Of a stretch of DNA of 64,000 nucleotides, positions 53,257 to 63,273 are shown piece by piece. Source of the DNA: Vibrio sp. ED004 (GTDB taxonomy: Bacteria > Pseudomonadota > Gammaproteobacteria > Enterobacterales > Vibrionaceae); the NCBI RefSeq assembly GCF_023206395.1, contig NZ_CP066149.1, positions 3,791,890 to 3,855,889 on the forward strand. The letters run 5' to 3'. Below the pieces are notes generated by a model that worked only from the letters and a program-made list of their open reading frames with translations, was not told where the DNA came from and searched no databases. Both the position numbers and the translations under genes were made by a program. Every line of letters begins with the position of its first letter. Position 1 is the stretch's first letter.

Positions 53257-54354
53257 ATGAGCACACATCAATTTCAACCTGATCTTCCGCCTCCCGCTAA
53301 CACGGTTGGTATGGTTGGCTGGTTAAGGAAAAATCTCTTTAACGGCCCTATTAACAGCGTAGTGACACTGGTTTTAGGTTACATCGCATTCTCATTACTT
53401 TGGGCAACCTTTGACTGGGCATTCTTAAATGCAGATTGGGTCGGCACGACTCGCGATGCATGTACGAGTGACGGCGCGTGCTGGGTATTCATCAGTGTTC
53501 GTTGGGATCAGTTCATGTATGGCTTCTACCCTGAAGCTCAACTGTGGCGCCCTCGCCTTTTCTACGCAACTCTAGCGATTTTCGTCGCTTTATTGGCTTA
53601 TGAAAAAACACCTAAGCGTACGTGGATTTGGTTGTTCTTCGTAAACATCTACCCATTTCTAATCGCTGGTTTGTTATACGGTGGTGTGTTTGGACTAGAA
53701 GTTGTCGATACCCATAAATGGGGCGGCCTGCTGGTTACACTGATCATCGCATTAGTGGGTATTGTGGTTTCGCTTCCTATCGGTGTTGCACTAGCCCTTG
53801 GACGTCGTTCAGAGATGCCGATCATTCGTAGTATTTGTACTGTGTACATCGAAATCTGGCGTGGCGTACCTCTTATTACCGTGCTGTTCATGGCATCAGT
53901 AATGCTACCTCTATTCTTGGCCGCAGGTTCTGAAACCGATAAGCTAATCCGTGCTCTTGTTGGTGTGGTGTTGTTTAGTGCAGCTTATATGGCAGAGGTT
54001 ATTCGCGGTGGTCTACAAGCAATTCCTAAAGGTCAATACGAAGCAGCAGATGCACTGGGTCTAACCTATTGGAAAAAGATGGGACTGATTATTCTTCCTC
54101 AAGCGTTGAAAATAACTATTCCATCAATCGTGAACACATTCATTGGCCTATTTAAAGACACCAGTCTGGTACTTATCATCGGTATGTTTGATGTGTTGGG
54201 TATTGGCCAAGCAGCGAATACCGACCCTGAGTGGTTAGGCTTCGCTACAGAAAGTTATGTATTTGTCGCGTTAGTGTTCTGGGTGTTCTGTTTTGGCATG
54301 TCGAGGTACTCGATATGGCTAGAAAACAGACTTCACACCGGTCACAAACGATAG
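53257..54354 (+). CDS. aapM: General L-amino-acid ABC transporter, permease AapM
   Basis: 365 residues. First transmembrane segment SVVTLVLGYIAFSLLWATFD. Permease core from about residue 165, with the coupling loop IPKGQYEAADALGLTYWKK followed by ILPQALKITIPSIVNTFIGLF. Partner of AapQ in the heterodimeric channel. The distinctive DACTSDGACWVFISVRWDQF periplasmic loop is a family feature. 2 bp after aapQ and 22 bp before aapP. Confidence 0.94.
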   Translation: MSTHQFQPDLPPPANTVGMVGWLRKNLFNGPINSVVTLVLGYIAFSLLWATFDWAFLNADWVGTTRDACTSDGACWVFISVRWDQFMYGFYPEAQLWRPRLFYATLAIFVALLAYEKTPKRTWIWLFFVNIYPFLIAGLLYGGVFGLEVVDTHKWGGLLVTLIIALVGIVVSLPIGVALALGRRSEMPIIRSICTVYIEIWRGVPLITVLFMASVMLPLFLAAGSETDKLIRALVGVVLFSAAYMAEVIRGGLQAIPKGQYEAADALGLTYWKKMGLIILPQALKITIPSIVNTFIGLFKDTSLVLIIGMFDVLGIGQAANTDPEWLGFATESYVFVALVFWVFCFGMSRYSIWLENRLHTGHKR

Positions 54355-54376
54355 TTAATAAGATCAAGGACGTATT

Positions 54377-55141
54377 ATGACGCAACAACTAAACCCAGAA
54401 TCGCAAGAGTTGATGATTGAACTTAAAGACATGAACAAGTGGTACGGTGAGTTCCACGTGCTTAAGAACATCAACCTAGAAGTTAAGAAAGGCGAGAAAA
54501 TCGTTATCTGTGGCCCTTCTGGCTCAGGAAAATCAACGATGATCCGTTGTATCAACCGATTGGAAGAGCACCAAAAAGGTCATATCTTCGTTTCAGGTAA
54601 TGAACTGACAGAAGACCTAAAGAACATCGAAGCCGTGCGCCGAGATGTAGGTATGTGTTTCCAGCACTTCAACCTGTTCCCACATCTTACGGTATTAGAA
54701 AACTGTACTCTGGCCCCTATTTGGGTCAAAAAGATGCCGAAGGAAGAAGCTGAAGCGATTGCGATGAAATACCTAGAGCGTGTAAAAATCCCTGAGCAAG
54801 CAGATAAATTCCCAGGTCAGCTTTCAGGTGGTCAGCAACAACGTGTAGCTATCGCCCGTTCTTTATGTATGAACCCTCAAGTGATGCTGTTTGATGAGCC
54901 AACATCGGCACTCGATCCAGAAATGGTTCGTGAGGTGTTAGATGTAATGGTAGAGCTTGCAGAAGAAGGCATGACCATGTTGTGTGTGACGCACGAAATG
55001 GGCTTTGCTAAAGAGGTAGCGGATCGCGTGATCTTCATGGACGCCGGCGAAATCATCGAAGAGAACAACCCTGTCGACTTCTTTGAAAATCCACAATCGG
55101 ACAGAACCCAGAACTTCTTAAGCCAAATCTTACACCATTAA
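54377..55141 (+). CDS. aapP: General L-amino-acid ABC transporter, ATPase AapP
   Basis: 254 residues, a complete ABC domain of the GlnQ/HisP group: Walker [10 protein letters not shown] (about 45-53), Q-loop [17 protein letters not shown], signature [12 protein letters not shown] (about 150), Walker [15 protein letters not shown], switch His in VTHEMGFA. It powers AapQM. Last gene of the aapJQMP operon, with a terminator 23 bp downstream. Confidence 0.95.
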   Translation: MTQQLNPESQELMIELKDMNKWYGEFHVLKNINLEVKKGEKIVICGPSGSGKSTMIRCINRLEEHQKGHIFVSGNELTEDLKNIEAVRRDVGMCFQHFNLFPHLTVLENCTLAPIWVKKMPKEEAEAIAMKYLERVKIPEQADKFPGQLSGGQQQRVAIARSLCMNPQVMLFDEPTSALDPEMVREVLDVMVELAEEGMTMLCVTHEMGFAKEVADRVIFMDAGEIIEENNPVDFFENPQSDRTQNFLSQILHH

Positions 55142-55163
55142 TGTGTTATGATGCATAAACTTC

Positions 55164-55192
55164 AGAGGCGGCTTAGGTCGCCTCTTTATTTT
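55164..55192 (+). terminator. Terminator of aapJQMP
   Basis: AGAGGCG (55164-55170), 8-nt loop, CGCCTCT (55179-55185), TTATTTTT. Confidence 0.8.
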
Positions 55193-55367
55193 TCATATGT
55201 TATAGATAGCTTTTAAAGTTTTGGTTAATTGAATGGATCGACCAAAGGTTGAACATCGTATCTTAGCTATACTTAATTACAGCCTAAAGAAATACTTTGT
55301 TACACCTTCAGAAACACTTAACCGACTATTTTGATTATTATTTTACGTATACAAGAGGAATGAAAGA

Positions 55368-55397
55368 CTTGATTTTTCGAACTTTCACCCCCATAAA
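55368..55397 (+). promoter_or_regulatory. Heat-shock (sigma-32-like) promoter of yccA
   Basis: CTTGATT (55368-55374), 14-nt spacer, CCCCATAAA (55389-55397). The sigma-32 consensus is CTTGAAA with 11-16 nt to CCCCATNT. It is 40 bp before the yccA ATG, which has GAGGAAG upstream. Confidence 0.55.
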
Positions 55398-55436
55398 TGT
55401 ACTAATAACTATTGAAGTCACCTTACGAGGAAGATT

Positions 55437-56102
55437 ATGAACAGCCCTATGTTTTCACGCACAGCATCTCAAGAAAGTGCTCTGCAAACCAATAAAGTGT
55501 TGCGTAACACCTACGCTCTACTGTCTATGACACTACTTTGGTCTGCTGTTGTAGCAGGCGTATCTATGGCGATGAACCTTCCTCGCCCTGGTCTTATCAT
55601 CATGCTAGTTGGCTTCTACGGCCTACTTTTCCTTACTGAAAAGAACCGTGACAACAGCATGGGTCTAGTCTTCACATTCCTATTTACAGGTTTCTTAGGC
55701 TACACCATCGGTCCAATCCTTAATATGTATGTTGGCGCAGGTATGGGTGATGTCATCCTAACTGCACTTGGCGGTACCGCATTAGCATTTATGGGTGCTT
55801 CAGCTTACGCTCTTACTACTAAGCGTGACCTGTCATTCCTTAACGGCATGCTACTAGCTGGTTTCGTTGTACTGCTTGTAGGTATGGTTGCAAACATCTT
55901 CCTACAAATGCCTCTACTATCATTGGCAATGAGCGGTATGTTCATCCTATTCTCGACTGGTGTTATCTTGCTTACAACGCAAAACATCATTCGTGGCGGT
56001 GAAACTAACTACATCTCAGCAACGATCAGCTTGTACGTATCTATCTACAACATCTTCATCAGCCTATTAAGCATTCTAGGCATCATGGGTAGCGACGACT
56101 AA
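55437..56102 (+). CDS. yccA: FtsH modulator YccA (Bax inhibitor-1 family)
   Basis: 221 residues with seven hydrophobic helices, beginning with YALLSMTLLWSAVVAGVSMA and ending with ISLYVSIYNIFISLLSILG. Bax inhibitor-1 fold; in E. coli YccA is a substrate and inhibitor of the FtsH protease, protecting SecY from degradation under stress. The polar N-terminal tail (MNSPMFSRTASQESALQTNK) corresponds to the part FtsH needs for YccA degradation. The sigma-32-like promoter fits a stress role. Neighbours tusE, acyP and rlmI match the E. coli yccA-tusE-yccX-yccW cluster. Confidence 0.93.
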   Translation: MNSPMFSRTASQESALQTNKVLRNTYALLSMTLLWSAVVAGVSMAMNLPRPGLIIMLVGFYGLLFLTEKNRDNSMGLVFTFLFTGFLGYTIGPILNMYVGAGMGDVILTALGGTALAFMGASAYALTTKRDLSFLNGMLLAGFVVLLVGMVANIFLQMPLLSLAMSGMFILFSTGVILLTTQNIIRGGETNYISATISLYVSIYNIFISLLSILGIMGSDD

Positions 56103-56127
56103 TCACTCCCATAACTGAAGAATATCT

Positions 56128-56157
56128 AGCCCAAGAGCCTCGCTCTTGGGCTTTTTT
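56128..56157 (+). terminator. Terminator of yccA
   Basis: AGCCCAAGAGC and GCTCTTGGGCT around 3 nt, then TTTTT. Confidence 0.85.
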
Positions 56158-56281
56158 GTGTCTATCAGCACCAGAATTCTTTTGATAGCTGCAATATTTC
56201 TTGAGATCGCTATAAATCTGTTGAGAAAAGTAAACTTGGTCATTACCCTATCTGGATAGTTAACTGGATTCTGGATTAAAC

Positions 56282-56611
56282 ATGTTTGAATATAACGGCA
56301 AGCAAATCGCAACCGATGCTCAAGGCTACCTATTGGACTACACACAATGGGAAGAAGGTATGATTGAAATTCTTGCTCAAGATGAAGCTATTGAACTTAC
56401 GGATGCGCACTTAGAAGTCGTACATTTTGTAAGGAGCTTTTACGAAGAGTTCAACACCTCTCCAGCAGTTCGCATGCTAGTTAAAGCGATGGAAAAGGCG
56501 CATGGCCCAGAAAAAGGCAACAGCAAGTACCTATTCAAGCTATTCAAGAAAGGCCCTGCAAAACAAGCGACCAAGCTCGCAGGTCTACCTAAACCAGCGA
56601 AGTGCTTGTAA
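56282..56611 (+). CDS. tusE: tRNA 2-thiouridine sulfurtransferase TusE
   Basis: 109 residues, DsrC/TusE fold. [16 protein letters not shown] at the N-terminus, ending KPAKCL with the conserved penultimate Cys108 that receives sulfur from TusD and hands it to MnmA for s2U34 in tRNA. The second DsrC cysteine, about 11 residues earlier in true DsrC proteins, is absent, which identifies TusE. Own short transcript ending at 56670. Confidence 0.94.
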   Translation: MFEYNGKQIATDAQGYLLDYTQWEEGMIEILAQDEAIELTDAHLEVVHFVRSFYEEFNTSPAVRMLVKAMEKAHGPEKGNSKYLFKLFKKGPAKQATKLAGLPKPAKCL

Positions 56612-56645
56612 AGACTAACCTGCTTTAGAACATTACCGAATATAA

Positions 56646-56670
56646 ATACTGTAGTGACGAGCTACAGTAT
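56646..56670. terminator. Stem-loop shared by convergent tusE and acyP
   Basis: ATACTGTAG (56646-56654) and CTACAGTAT (56662-56670), 7-nt loop, TTTT after it on plus. The second arm contains the acyP stop codon. Confidence 0.65.
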
Positions 56671-56949
56671 TTTAAATTCCCCGACACGCACCTTTTGTCG
56701 CTCTTCCTCTCCGACTTGACGTTTTGCAACACTATCAACTACTGCACTCTTAGGGCCGATTTTTAGCCATTGGTATAGCTTCTCGATTTGCCCAACCTCT
56801 CTGACCGCTAATACTTCTACTCGGCCATCATTTAGGTTCTTAGCGTAACCTGAAATACTCAAAGCTTGCGCTTGTCTACTGGTGTGATAACGAAAACCAA
56901 CACACTGAACTACGCCTGACACGACAAAAATAAATTGGGAACTTTCCAT
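56662..56949 (-). CDS. acyP: Acylphosphatase
   Basis: 95 residues, whole-length acylphosphatase fold. The catalytic residues are R20 in the phosphate loop (GVVQCVGFRYHT) and N38 in GYAKNLNDGRVEV. It hydrolyses acyl phosphates to carboxylate and phosphate. The first loop has Val13-Val14 where many have Arg-Val. Convergent with tusE and divergent from the chemoreceptor gene. Confidence 0.93.
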   Translation of the reverse strand: MESSQFIFVVSGVVQCVGFRYHTSRQAQALSISGYAKNLNDGRVEVLAVREVGQIEKLYQWLKIGPKSAVVDSVAKRQVGEEERQKVRVGEFKIL

Positions 56950-57037
56950 AACGTTGCCTCATAAATTATATGAATGATATAGTTAAGCTTCTATTCATTC
57001 ACCGCTTATTGGTGGACTTACTTCGAGTATAACGATT

Positions 57038-58441
57038 ATGAAAGAAATCCCATTTCGTTGGATTGATAAATATCTCATTCACCTAAAAATCCAAGAAAAG
57101 TTCTATCTACTCTTCTTATTACCTCTTCTCGCTCTGGTTATATTAACGCTCGTTTTAGATAGTGCAGCGGATTCATTACTGGCTCACCTTTATCAAGAAG
57201 AAATGCTCTTGATGAAAGGACTTATTGAGGCGGGTCAACTCACGAAAGATCAAGTGGCTCAACTCGTTAGTAGTTCTGATAGCATCTCTTTAGGCTATGG
57301 CGCGGGTTCTGTTTCAGTCATGAATGGCGCATTTAGTTTAGTGGCAAACCACGATCAAAACCTTTGGTCTGCACTATCTACAACTCAAGTATCTATCATC
57401 GCGGTAACACTAACGCTGATTGCACTCGGTGTTTACTACATCATGACCTTCATTGGCGGTGCCATGTTCTCAATGAACAAAGCACTGAACACACTGGCGA
57501 ATGGTGACTTAACTTGTCGTATGAACTACTTCTTAGTTCGTGATGAATTCAGTGAAATTGCCATCACTATCGATAAGGTAGCCGAGCGTGAACAAAACAT
57601 GGTTCTTTCTATACAAGAATCTGTGGCACTTATGCAGCAAATCAGTTCGGACTTGAACCAATCAACACAGCAAAGTTCAGACATTTCAGGCAATCAACAA
57701 GAGCACCTGAATAGCCTAGCAAGCGCTACCGAACAGATGGCAGCAACCATTCGTGAAGTGGCAACCCTTGCACACGATTCTAGCTCTCAAACGATGGATG
57801 CTCGCGGTGTTGCTCAAAGTGGCCAAGTGAAGGTTTCAAATACTCTACAATCTATCTCTAGCCTATCTCAAGAGATTCAATCAGCCTCACAGGCAGTAGA
57901 AGAGCTTGATGCGAACGCTGCACAGATCGATGAAGTAGTCACAACCATCAATGGTATTTCAGAACAAACTAACCTGCTTGCTCTCAACGCCGCTATTGAA
58001 GCAGCTCGTGCTGGTGAACAAGGACGTGGTTTTGCTGTGGTTGCAGATGAGGTTCGTGCTCTTGCAGGAAGAACACAGCAAGCGACTGTTGAAATCCAAA
58101 GCATGATTGAATCATTACAACGTAACAGCCAATCGCTAACAAAACTGATGGAAGTGACGGTCAACAACGCAAATGAAGGACAAACATTAATGGCTGAAGT
58201 GAACGTTGAAATCGGCTCTCTGGCTGAAAAGAATCAATCCATTTCGGACAGTAGTACTCAGATAGCTACCGCAGCTGAAGAGCAAGGTGTTGTTGCTGAT
58301 AACATTGCACAGAGTGTCGAAGAGATTCGTCATCAATCAGATAGCATCTGTGAAATGATCAGTAAGAGTAATGCCAACGTTGACCAGCTTCGTAAGCAAA
58401 GCGACACAATGGAAGGCTTATTAACCGGCCTAAAGGCTTAA
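57038..58441 (+). CDS. Methyl-accepting chemotaxis protein with small sensor domain
   Basis: 467 residues. Transmembrane helix 1 near 21-43 ([19 protein letters not shown]) and helix 2 near 117-140 ([20 protein letters not shown]), with only about 75 periplasmic residues between them, too short for a PAS/Cache dimer sensor. HAMP-like region 141-190, then the MCP helical bundle with tip [18 protein letters not shown] (308-325) and [19 protein letters not shown]. It signals to CheA/CheW. No C-terminal CheR-docking pentapeptide is visible. The ligand cannot be inferred. Confidence 0.9.
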   Translation: MKEIPFRWIDKYLIHLKIQEKFYLLFLLPLLALVILTLVLDSAADSLLAHLYQEEMLLMKGLIEAGQLTKDQVAQLVSSSDSISLGYGAGSVSVMNGAFSLVANHDQNLWSALSTTQVSIIAVTLTLIALGVYYIMTFIGGAMFSMNKALNTLANGDLTCRMNYFLVRDEFSEIAITIDKVAEREQNMVLSIQESVALMQQISSDLNQSTQQSSDISGNQQEHLNSLASATEQMAATIREVATLAHDSSSQTMDARGVAQSGQVKVSNTLQSISSLSQEIQSASQAVEELDANAAQIDEVVTTINGISEQTNLLALNAAIEAARAGEQGRGFAVVADEVRALAGRTQQATVEIQSMIESLQRNSQSLTKLMEVTVNNANEGQTLMAEVNVEIGSLAEKNQSISDSSTQIATAAEEQGVVADNIAQSVEEIRHQSDSICEMISKSNANVDQLRKQSDTMEGLLTGLKA

Positions 58442-58460
58442 TCATTGAAATATCGTTACT

Positions 58461-58488
58461 AGGGCTGCTTCTGCAGCCCTTTCTTATT
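58461..58488 (+). terminator. Terminator of the chemoreceptor gene
   Basis: AGGGCTGC (58461-58468), loop TTCT, GCAGCCCT (58473-58480), then TTCTTATTT. Confidence 0.78.
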
Positions 58489-58550
58489 TGCTTTTCACCT
58501 GTACTTCCCCGACAATACCCCTCCTTCAAATTCAACAAACAGAGTAAATT

Positions 58551-59744
58551 ATGACTCCTTCAATTCATCTAGCTAAAGGCCGAGATAAATCACTACGCCG
58601 CAAACACCCTTGGGTATTTTCACGCGGTATCGATAAGGTCGAAGGCGAGCCACAACAAGGTGAAACTGTAGACGTATATGCTCAAAATGGTCAGTGGCTT
58701 GCAAAAGCAGCTTACTCTCCAGCTTCTCAAATTCGAGCTCGTGTTTGGACATTTGAAAAAGAAGAAATCAACAAAGCGTTCTTCGTAAAACGAATTCAAG
58801 ATGCACAGTCTTTACGTGAAGACATCATCGAACGTGACGGCCTAACTGGTTACCGTTTAACAGCTGCAGAGTCTGATGGCTTGCCTGGCATCACTATCGA
58901 TAAGTACCAAGACTTTCTAGTTTGCCAACTGCTAAGTGCTGGCGCTGAATATAACAAAAGCGTATTGGTTGAAGCGTTAATCGAGTGCTTCCCAGACTGC
59001 AACATTTACGAACGCTCTGACGTAGCAGTTCGTAAAAAAGAAGGTCTAGAACAAGTTGTCGGTGTACTGCACGGCGAAGAGCCACCTAAGTCAATCGTGA
59101 TTGAAGAGAATGGTGTAAAAATCAGCGTGAACATTATGGAAGGCCACAAAACGGGCTTCTACATGGACCAACGTGATAGCCGTAAAGAGTCGATGAAGTA
59201 CGTTAAAAACAAAGATGTTCTTAACTGTTTCTCGTACACAGGTGGTTTTGGCCTTTACGCACTGAAAGGCGATGCTAAGCGTGTAATTAACGCTGATGTA
59301 TCTCAACTTGCTCTTGATACTGCGAAGTTGAACGCTGAATTGAATGAGTTTGATATCTCGAAAAAGCGCGCTGTGTTCTTAAATGCCGACGTATTCAAGC
59401 TGCTTCGTGAATACCGCGACCAAGGTACTAAGTTTGACGTAGTGATCATGGATCCACCGAAGTTTGTTTCAAGCAAGAACAACCTAACGTCTGGTGCAAA
59501 CGGCTATAAAGATGTAAACATGCTAGCAATGCAGATCCTGAAACCGGGCGGCACGCTACTCACCTACTCTTGCTCTGGCTTGATGGGCACAGATTTGTTC
59601 CAAAAGATCATCGCTGACGCAGCACTAGACGCAGGCCGAACGGTTAAGTTCGTAGAGCGCTTCGAACAAGCTGCCGACCACCTAACAGACACAGCCTACC
59701 CAGAAGGTTTCTACCTAAAAGGTTTTGCTTGTAAGGTCCTATAG
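58551..59744 (+). CDS. rlmI: 23S rRNA m5C1962 methyltransferase RlmI
   Basis: 397 residues (396 in E. coli). N-terminal PUA domain ([20 protein letters not shown]), EEHD-like middle, and a Rossmann methyltransferase: [19 protein letters not shown] for SAM, then [12 protein letters not shown] (about 300) and LTYSCSGLM with the catalytic cysteine. It methylates C1962 of 23S rRNA. It belongs to the same neighbourhood as acyP and tusE in E. coli. Confidence 0.94.
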   Translation: MTPSIHLAKGRDKSLRRKHPWVFSRGIDKVEGEPQQGETVDVYAQNGQWLAKAAYSPASQIRARVWTFEKEEINKAFFVKRIQDAQSLREDIIERDGLTGYRLTAAESDGLPGITIDKYQDFLVCQLLSAGAEYNKSVLVEALIECFPDCNIYERSDVAVRKKEGLEQVVGVLHGEEPPKSIVIEENGVKISVNIMEGHKTGFYMDQRDSRKESMKYVKNKDVLNCFSYTGGFGLYALKGDAKRVINADVSQLALDTAKLNAELNEFDISKKRAVFLNADVFKLLREYRDQGTKFDVVIMDPPKFVSSKNNLTSGANGYKDVNMLAMQILKPGGTLLTYSCSGLMGTDLFQKIIADAALDAGRTVKFVERFEQAADHLTDTAYPEGFYLKGFACKVL

Positions 59745-59772
59745 ACGATAAAGCTTTAAGTCACTAGATAAT

Positions 59773-59798
59773 AAAAAAGGGCCTTTCGGCCCTTTTTT
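59773..59798. terminator. Bidirectional terminator between rlmI and the adhesin
   Basis: AAAAAAGGGCC, loop TTTC, GGCCCTTTTTT: perfect 11-bp stem, symmetric A and T tracts. Confidence 0.9.
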
Positions 59799-59799
59799 A

Positions 59800-62700
59800 T
59801 TAAAGTTGATCCGGTAAGTTAACGAACAACTGACTCACCAAATTAGTCAAATCACTATTAGTGACAGAACCATCTACTGCACTACTAACCGAGTCGAACT
59901 GAACGCCTACATTATCAAGAACAATCTTTTGAGTTTGACCTGTGTTATCTATGTTTTCTGAGATGGTAATAACAAGGTCTTTATCACCACTGCCGTTATC
60001 AACTTTTTCAATTGTAATATGCTCAAGAAGATCAAACATTGAACTTTCGTTTGGTAACAACTCAGAGATATCAAGATGGTCTTCCCCTAAAGCAAAATCG
60101 GTTATCGTATCGACATCATCTTGGAACGGTTGATCAACCCACTTGAATAAATCACTGTCCTCATCGCCAGTTAGAATATCATCTCCTAAACCACCGATTA
60201 ATACATCATCGCCAGAACCACCAACAAGTGTATCGTTGCCGGTACCACCACGAAGCCCATCATTACCATCTCCTCCATCAAGAGTATCATTCCCTGAACC
60301 ACCAAACATAAGATCTACGCCACCTTGGCCATAAATTGCATCGTCACCGCCCCCACCGTGCCCAAGATCAACGTAAGCATTTGAGGAAGCAGCCAGCGTA
60401 GTGAAACCTCCAGACTCGAGGCCGCCTTGTAAGTGTGAACTGTCACTGCCTTTGCTAAAGACATCATCTAAAAGGCTTTGAGCATTAGCGAGTTTTTCTT
60501 GATGGGATGCATCATTATCAAGACCAGTGGCATGACTATCGCCAAGATAAATAGTGTCGTCACCGGAGCCTAGATATACATCATCACCGGCTGCACCAAC
60601 ATCAACGACTAAGCCAGATTGAGTTTGGTCTAGGTTAAACGTAGTAGGAACTTGACCTGAAGGAGCCCATTGTGTGAACGCATATTGAGTCCCAGCATGT
60701 ACTACCTGCACAGAATCTACTATGTCGCCTTCGGATTTAACATCTGCAATAGGACTTAGTGATGTCGACGCGATATTAATTTGAATAGTGCTAGAGCTTG
60801 TATCTCCATCGTTATCAGCGATCGTGTAGGCAAAATCAAACGAGGTATCCGCCGCAACGCTAGCACCATAAAATTCATAGTCGCCGGTATCCAAGTTAAT
60901 AACAAATGAGTGTTCGTTATTTATAAACAAAGATAGAGTATTGTTAGAATCATCAAATGAATGATTTGATGAAGATTGGCTTTGTGGGTTAATTAGGGTA
61001 CTACCATCAAATTGATAAGTTACTCCATCAAATACAATACTTTGGATGTAACCTCCATCAGCACCAAAACCATTACCCGCGGAACCAGATGCACCAATAT
61101 TACCTGAAACAGGAGTAATAATAGATTGCAAAAGAACTGGCGGTAACTGACTAATATCTGAAACGATAACAGGATTAATATCGATACCTTTATCACCGTC
61201 GAAAGCGACAGGTTCCATATGTTCACTCGAAATATTCGAGCCCATCCCGTATGCAAGTGATGTGACACCATACTTCGTTAACTGAGATTCCCAAGCAGCC
61301 TGCTCAGAAGCATTGATTCTATGATTAGTTGAACTAGGACCGCCATCGGACAAGAAGTAACTAATATTGCTTCCTCCTGAAACCATGTCACTGTTACCCC
61401 AGATGCTATCACTACCCGCTAACCACACAGCGTCATCATAATCCGTACCACCACCTGCTGTTAATGAATTTATGACTCCGATTGCGGTGTCAACATCCAT
61501 CCAAATCGTTGAAAGGTTAGAAGGCAATGAGTTATCTGAAGACCAACTGCCATTTTCATTAACAACATTCGCATCAGATTCAAATACAGTTATTTGGACT
61601 TTGGTTTCTCCAAGCAATTGATATCCTTTAAGCAAAGCTATCGCAGATTGCTTCATGACCGTCATGGCATTTCCTGACATCGATCTTGAGACGTCTAGAA
61701 TTAGTTGCACGTTTGCACCATCTTTAACCACTGGTGTCAATTCATGAACTTTAGCCTGAGCAACTGGAACATCATCATCGATAGTCAACGAAATCGTGCC
61801 GGATTGAGTCCCGGTATCGTTAGTTACTACAACACTGATATCAATCGACATATCGTTGACTGGTGTACTTCCGATTAAATGATCAATCGGACCACTTAAA
61901 CTTACTGAGTAATTTCCGGAATCGTCAATCGTCGCGGTCACAATCTCAACCCCATTAGCGCTACCGACAAGGCTTTGACCACCATTTGAAGATACCCAAG
62001 TGATGCTTTGACCACCTGACGTATAGTTTTCTGAAGGCTCCTGTAAGGTAACGCTATCTGCATAGAGAACATCTACATTGCCAGAAACCGTTTGTGTCGT
62101 ATTAGCATCCTCAGATACATCACGTGAAACGCTGGTCACTTCTGGAGACGGTTTAACTATAGAGTCCGTCTCAATCGTAACTTGCGCTGTTGAACTCTCT
62201 AAATCACTAGAATCCTCTACTTTGTAATCAATAGTCTCTGTAACTTTTGCGTCGACTACATCAACACCTTTAAAAGTAATATTTGAATTTCTATTTGGAT
62301 TTGATGAGCCGTCTTGGGTAGTGAACACCCTGAGCTCTGTAAACGGAATAAAGCCACCATTACCGTCAGGAATAGAGACATTAACAGTCGCGTTGCCACT
62401 GCCGTCTATGGATAACGTATATTCATCCCCGGAGTTCGAACCATTTTCAGTATTGAAGTTGAAGGTCCCAACGACATTACCAGCAGCATCCAATGCAACA
62501 ACATTGATTTTCCCATCCGCACTACTGTTTGCATTGTAATTCCCGTATACACTTCCGAAATCTAGGTTAGCAGACAAGATTTCAGCGCCACTATTGGAAA
62601 AATCAACAGAGATAAATTCTTTTGAAGTTACGTCTAGTTCACTGTTTCCATTCTTACTCGTTGAAACACCAAAACCGTCTTCTACACCAGCACCATCGTA

Positions 62701-63273
62701 ATTAAGGTAAACACCGGGGTTACTAACAACATCGTTTCCGACAGGTGAACTTCCCGTATATTTCCCAGCAGATATCGAAATCAGGTCATTAAAATAAGAG
62801 AGCGATGTACTTCCGTTTGACGTATCGATAGAAGAAGCAAGCTCAGACGCACTAAAACTAAGTTGCTCAGCGATATCTGAATCGACCACATACTCGAAGT
62901 TATCCGCATCGCCATACTCTTGGCCGATAACTACTTCTGTCTTAGTTCCATCGTCTGCAACTTCATACAAAGTACCAAACACTGGATCACTCTCTACTAT
63001 AACCGAGGTTTCAACGCCTGCGGCATCGTCTTCTTCGTCACTAGTGTGAGGAGCAAAGTTGACCGAAGTAATGCAATCAACAGTTGTTTCTGTGAAGTCA
63101 TCGGCTTCCGGCGCGTCATTCATGTTAACTTGAGCCGAATCAGTGGTGTCTAAAACTTCAAAATTTCCGCCACTAGTAGAAGCAACCGTCAAAGTGAGGT
63201 CATCCAACACTGTAAACGGTGTTGACGTCACTTCATCGCCCGCCACGTAATCGGTACCGAACGTCCGCGCCAT
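59800..63273 (-). CDS. Giant RTX/VWA type-I-secreted adhesin, C-terminal part
   Basis: The frame carries 1157 codons below the break at about 63265. It holds Asp/Asn-rich T1SS-143-type and Ig-like beta domains (residues 1-510), a VWA domain with MIDAS motif DVSRSMSG (about 522) and TAGGGTDYDD, then a cadherin-like stretch. RTX nonapeptides bind Ca2+ (DDAIYGQGGVDLMFGGSGND and following, about 978-1031). The type-I secretion target domain of the VC_A0849 subclass closes it (LFKWVDQ, DTITDFALGEDHLDISELL, about 1035-1115). Such proteins mediate surface attachment and biofilm and are retained or released like LapA. The first Met (63273) is not a true start: the protein continues upstream in another frame. 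Confidence 0.85.
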   Translation of the reverse strand: MARTFGTDYVAGDEVTSTPFTVLDDLTLTVASTSGGNFEVLDTTDSAQVNMNDAPEADDFTETTVDCITSVNFAPHTSDEEDDAAGVETSVIVESDPVFGTLYEVADDGTKTEVVIGQEYGDADNFEYVVDSDIAEQLSFSASELASSIDTSNGSTSLSYFNDLISISAGKYTGSSPVGNDVVSNPGVYLNYDGAGVEDGFGVSTSKNGNSELDVTSKEFISVDFSNSGAEILSANLDFGSVYGNYNANSSADGKINVVALDAAGNVVGTFNFNTENGSNSGDEYTLSIDGSGNATVNVSIPDGNGGFIPFTELRVFTTQDGSSNPNRNSNITFKGVDVVDAKVTETIDYKVEDSSDLESSTAQVTIETDSIVKPSPEVTSVSRDVSEDANTTQTVSGNVDVLYADSVTLQEPSENYTSGGQSITWVSSNGGQSLVGSANGVEIVTATIDDSGNYSVSLSGPIDHLIGSTPVNDMSIDISVVVTNDTGTQSGTISLTIDDDVPVAQAKVHELTPVVKDGANVQLILDVSRSMSGNAMTVMKQSAIALLKGYQLLGETKVQITVFESDANVVNENGSWSSDNSLPSNLSTIWMDVDTAIGVINSLTAGGGTDYDDAVWLAGSDSIWGNSDMVSGGSNISYFLSDGGPSSTNHRINASEQAAWESQLTKYGVTSLAYGMGSNISSEHMEPVAFDGDKGIDINPVIVSDISQLPPVLLQSIITPVSGNIGASGSAGNGFGADGGYIQSIVFDGVTYQFDGSTLINPQSQSSSNHSFDDSNNTLSLFINNEHSFVINLDTGDYEFYGASVAADTSFDFAYTIADNDGDTSSSTIQINIASTSLSPIADVKSEGDIVDSVQVVHAGTQYAFTQWAPSGQVPTTFNLDQTQSGLVVDVGAAGDDVYLGSGDDTIYLGDSHATGLDNDASHQEKLANAQSLLDDVFSKGSDSSHLQGGLESGGFTTLAASSNAYVDLGHGGGGDDAIYGQGGVDLMFGGSGNDTLDGGDGNDGLRGGTGNDTLVGGSGDDVLIGGLGDDILTGDEDSDLFKWVDQPFQDDVDTITDFALGEDHLDISELLPNESSMFDLLEHITIEKVDNGSGDKDLVITISENIDNTGQTQKIVLDNVGVQFDSVSSAVDGSVTNSDLTNLVSQLFVNLPDQL

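Noticed and set aside
60143..60334. Plus-strand Ser/Pro-rich frame opposite the adhesin RTX repeats
   Set aside because: It is the complement of the GGxGxDxxx repeat coding and has no independent support.
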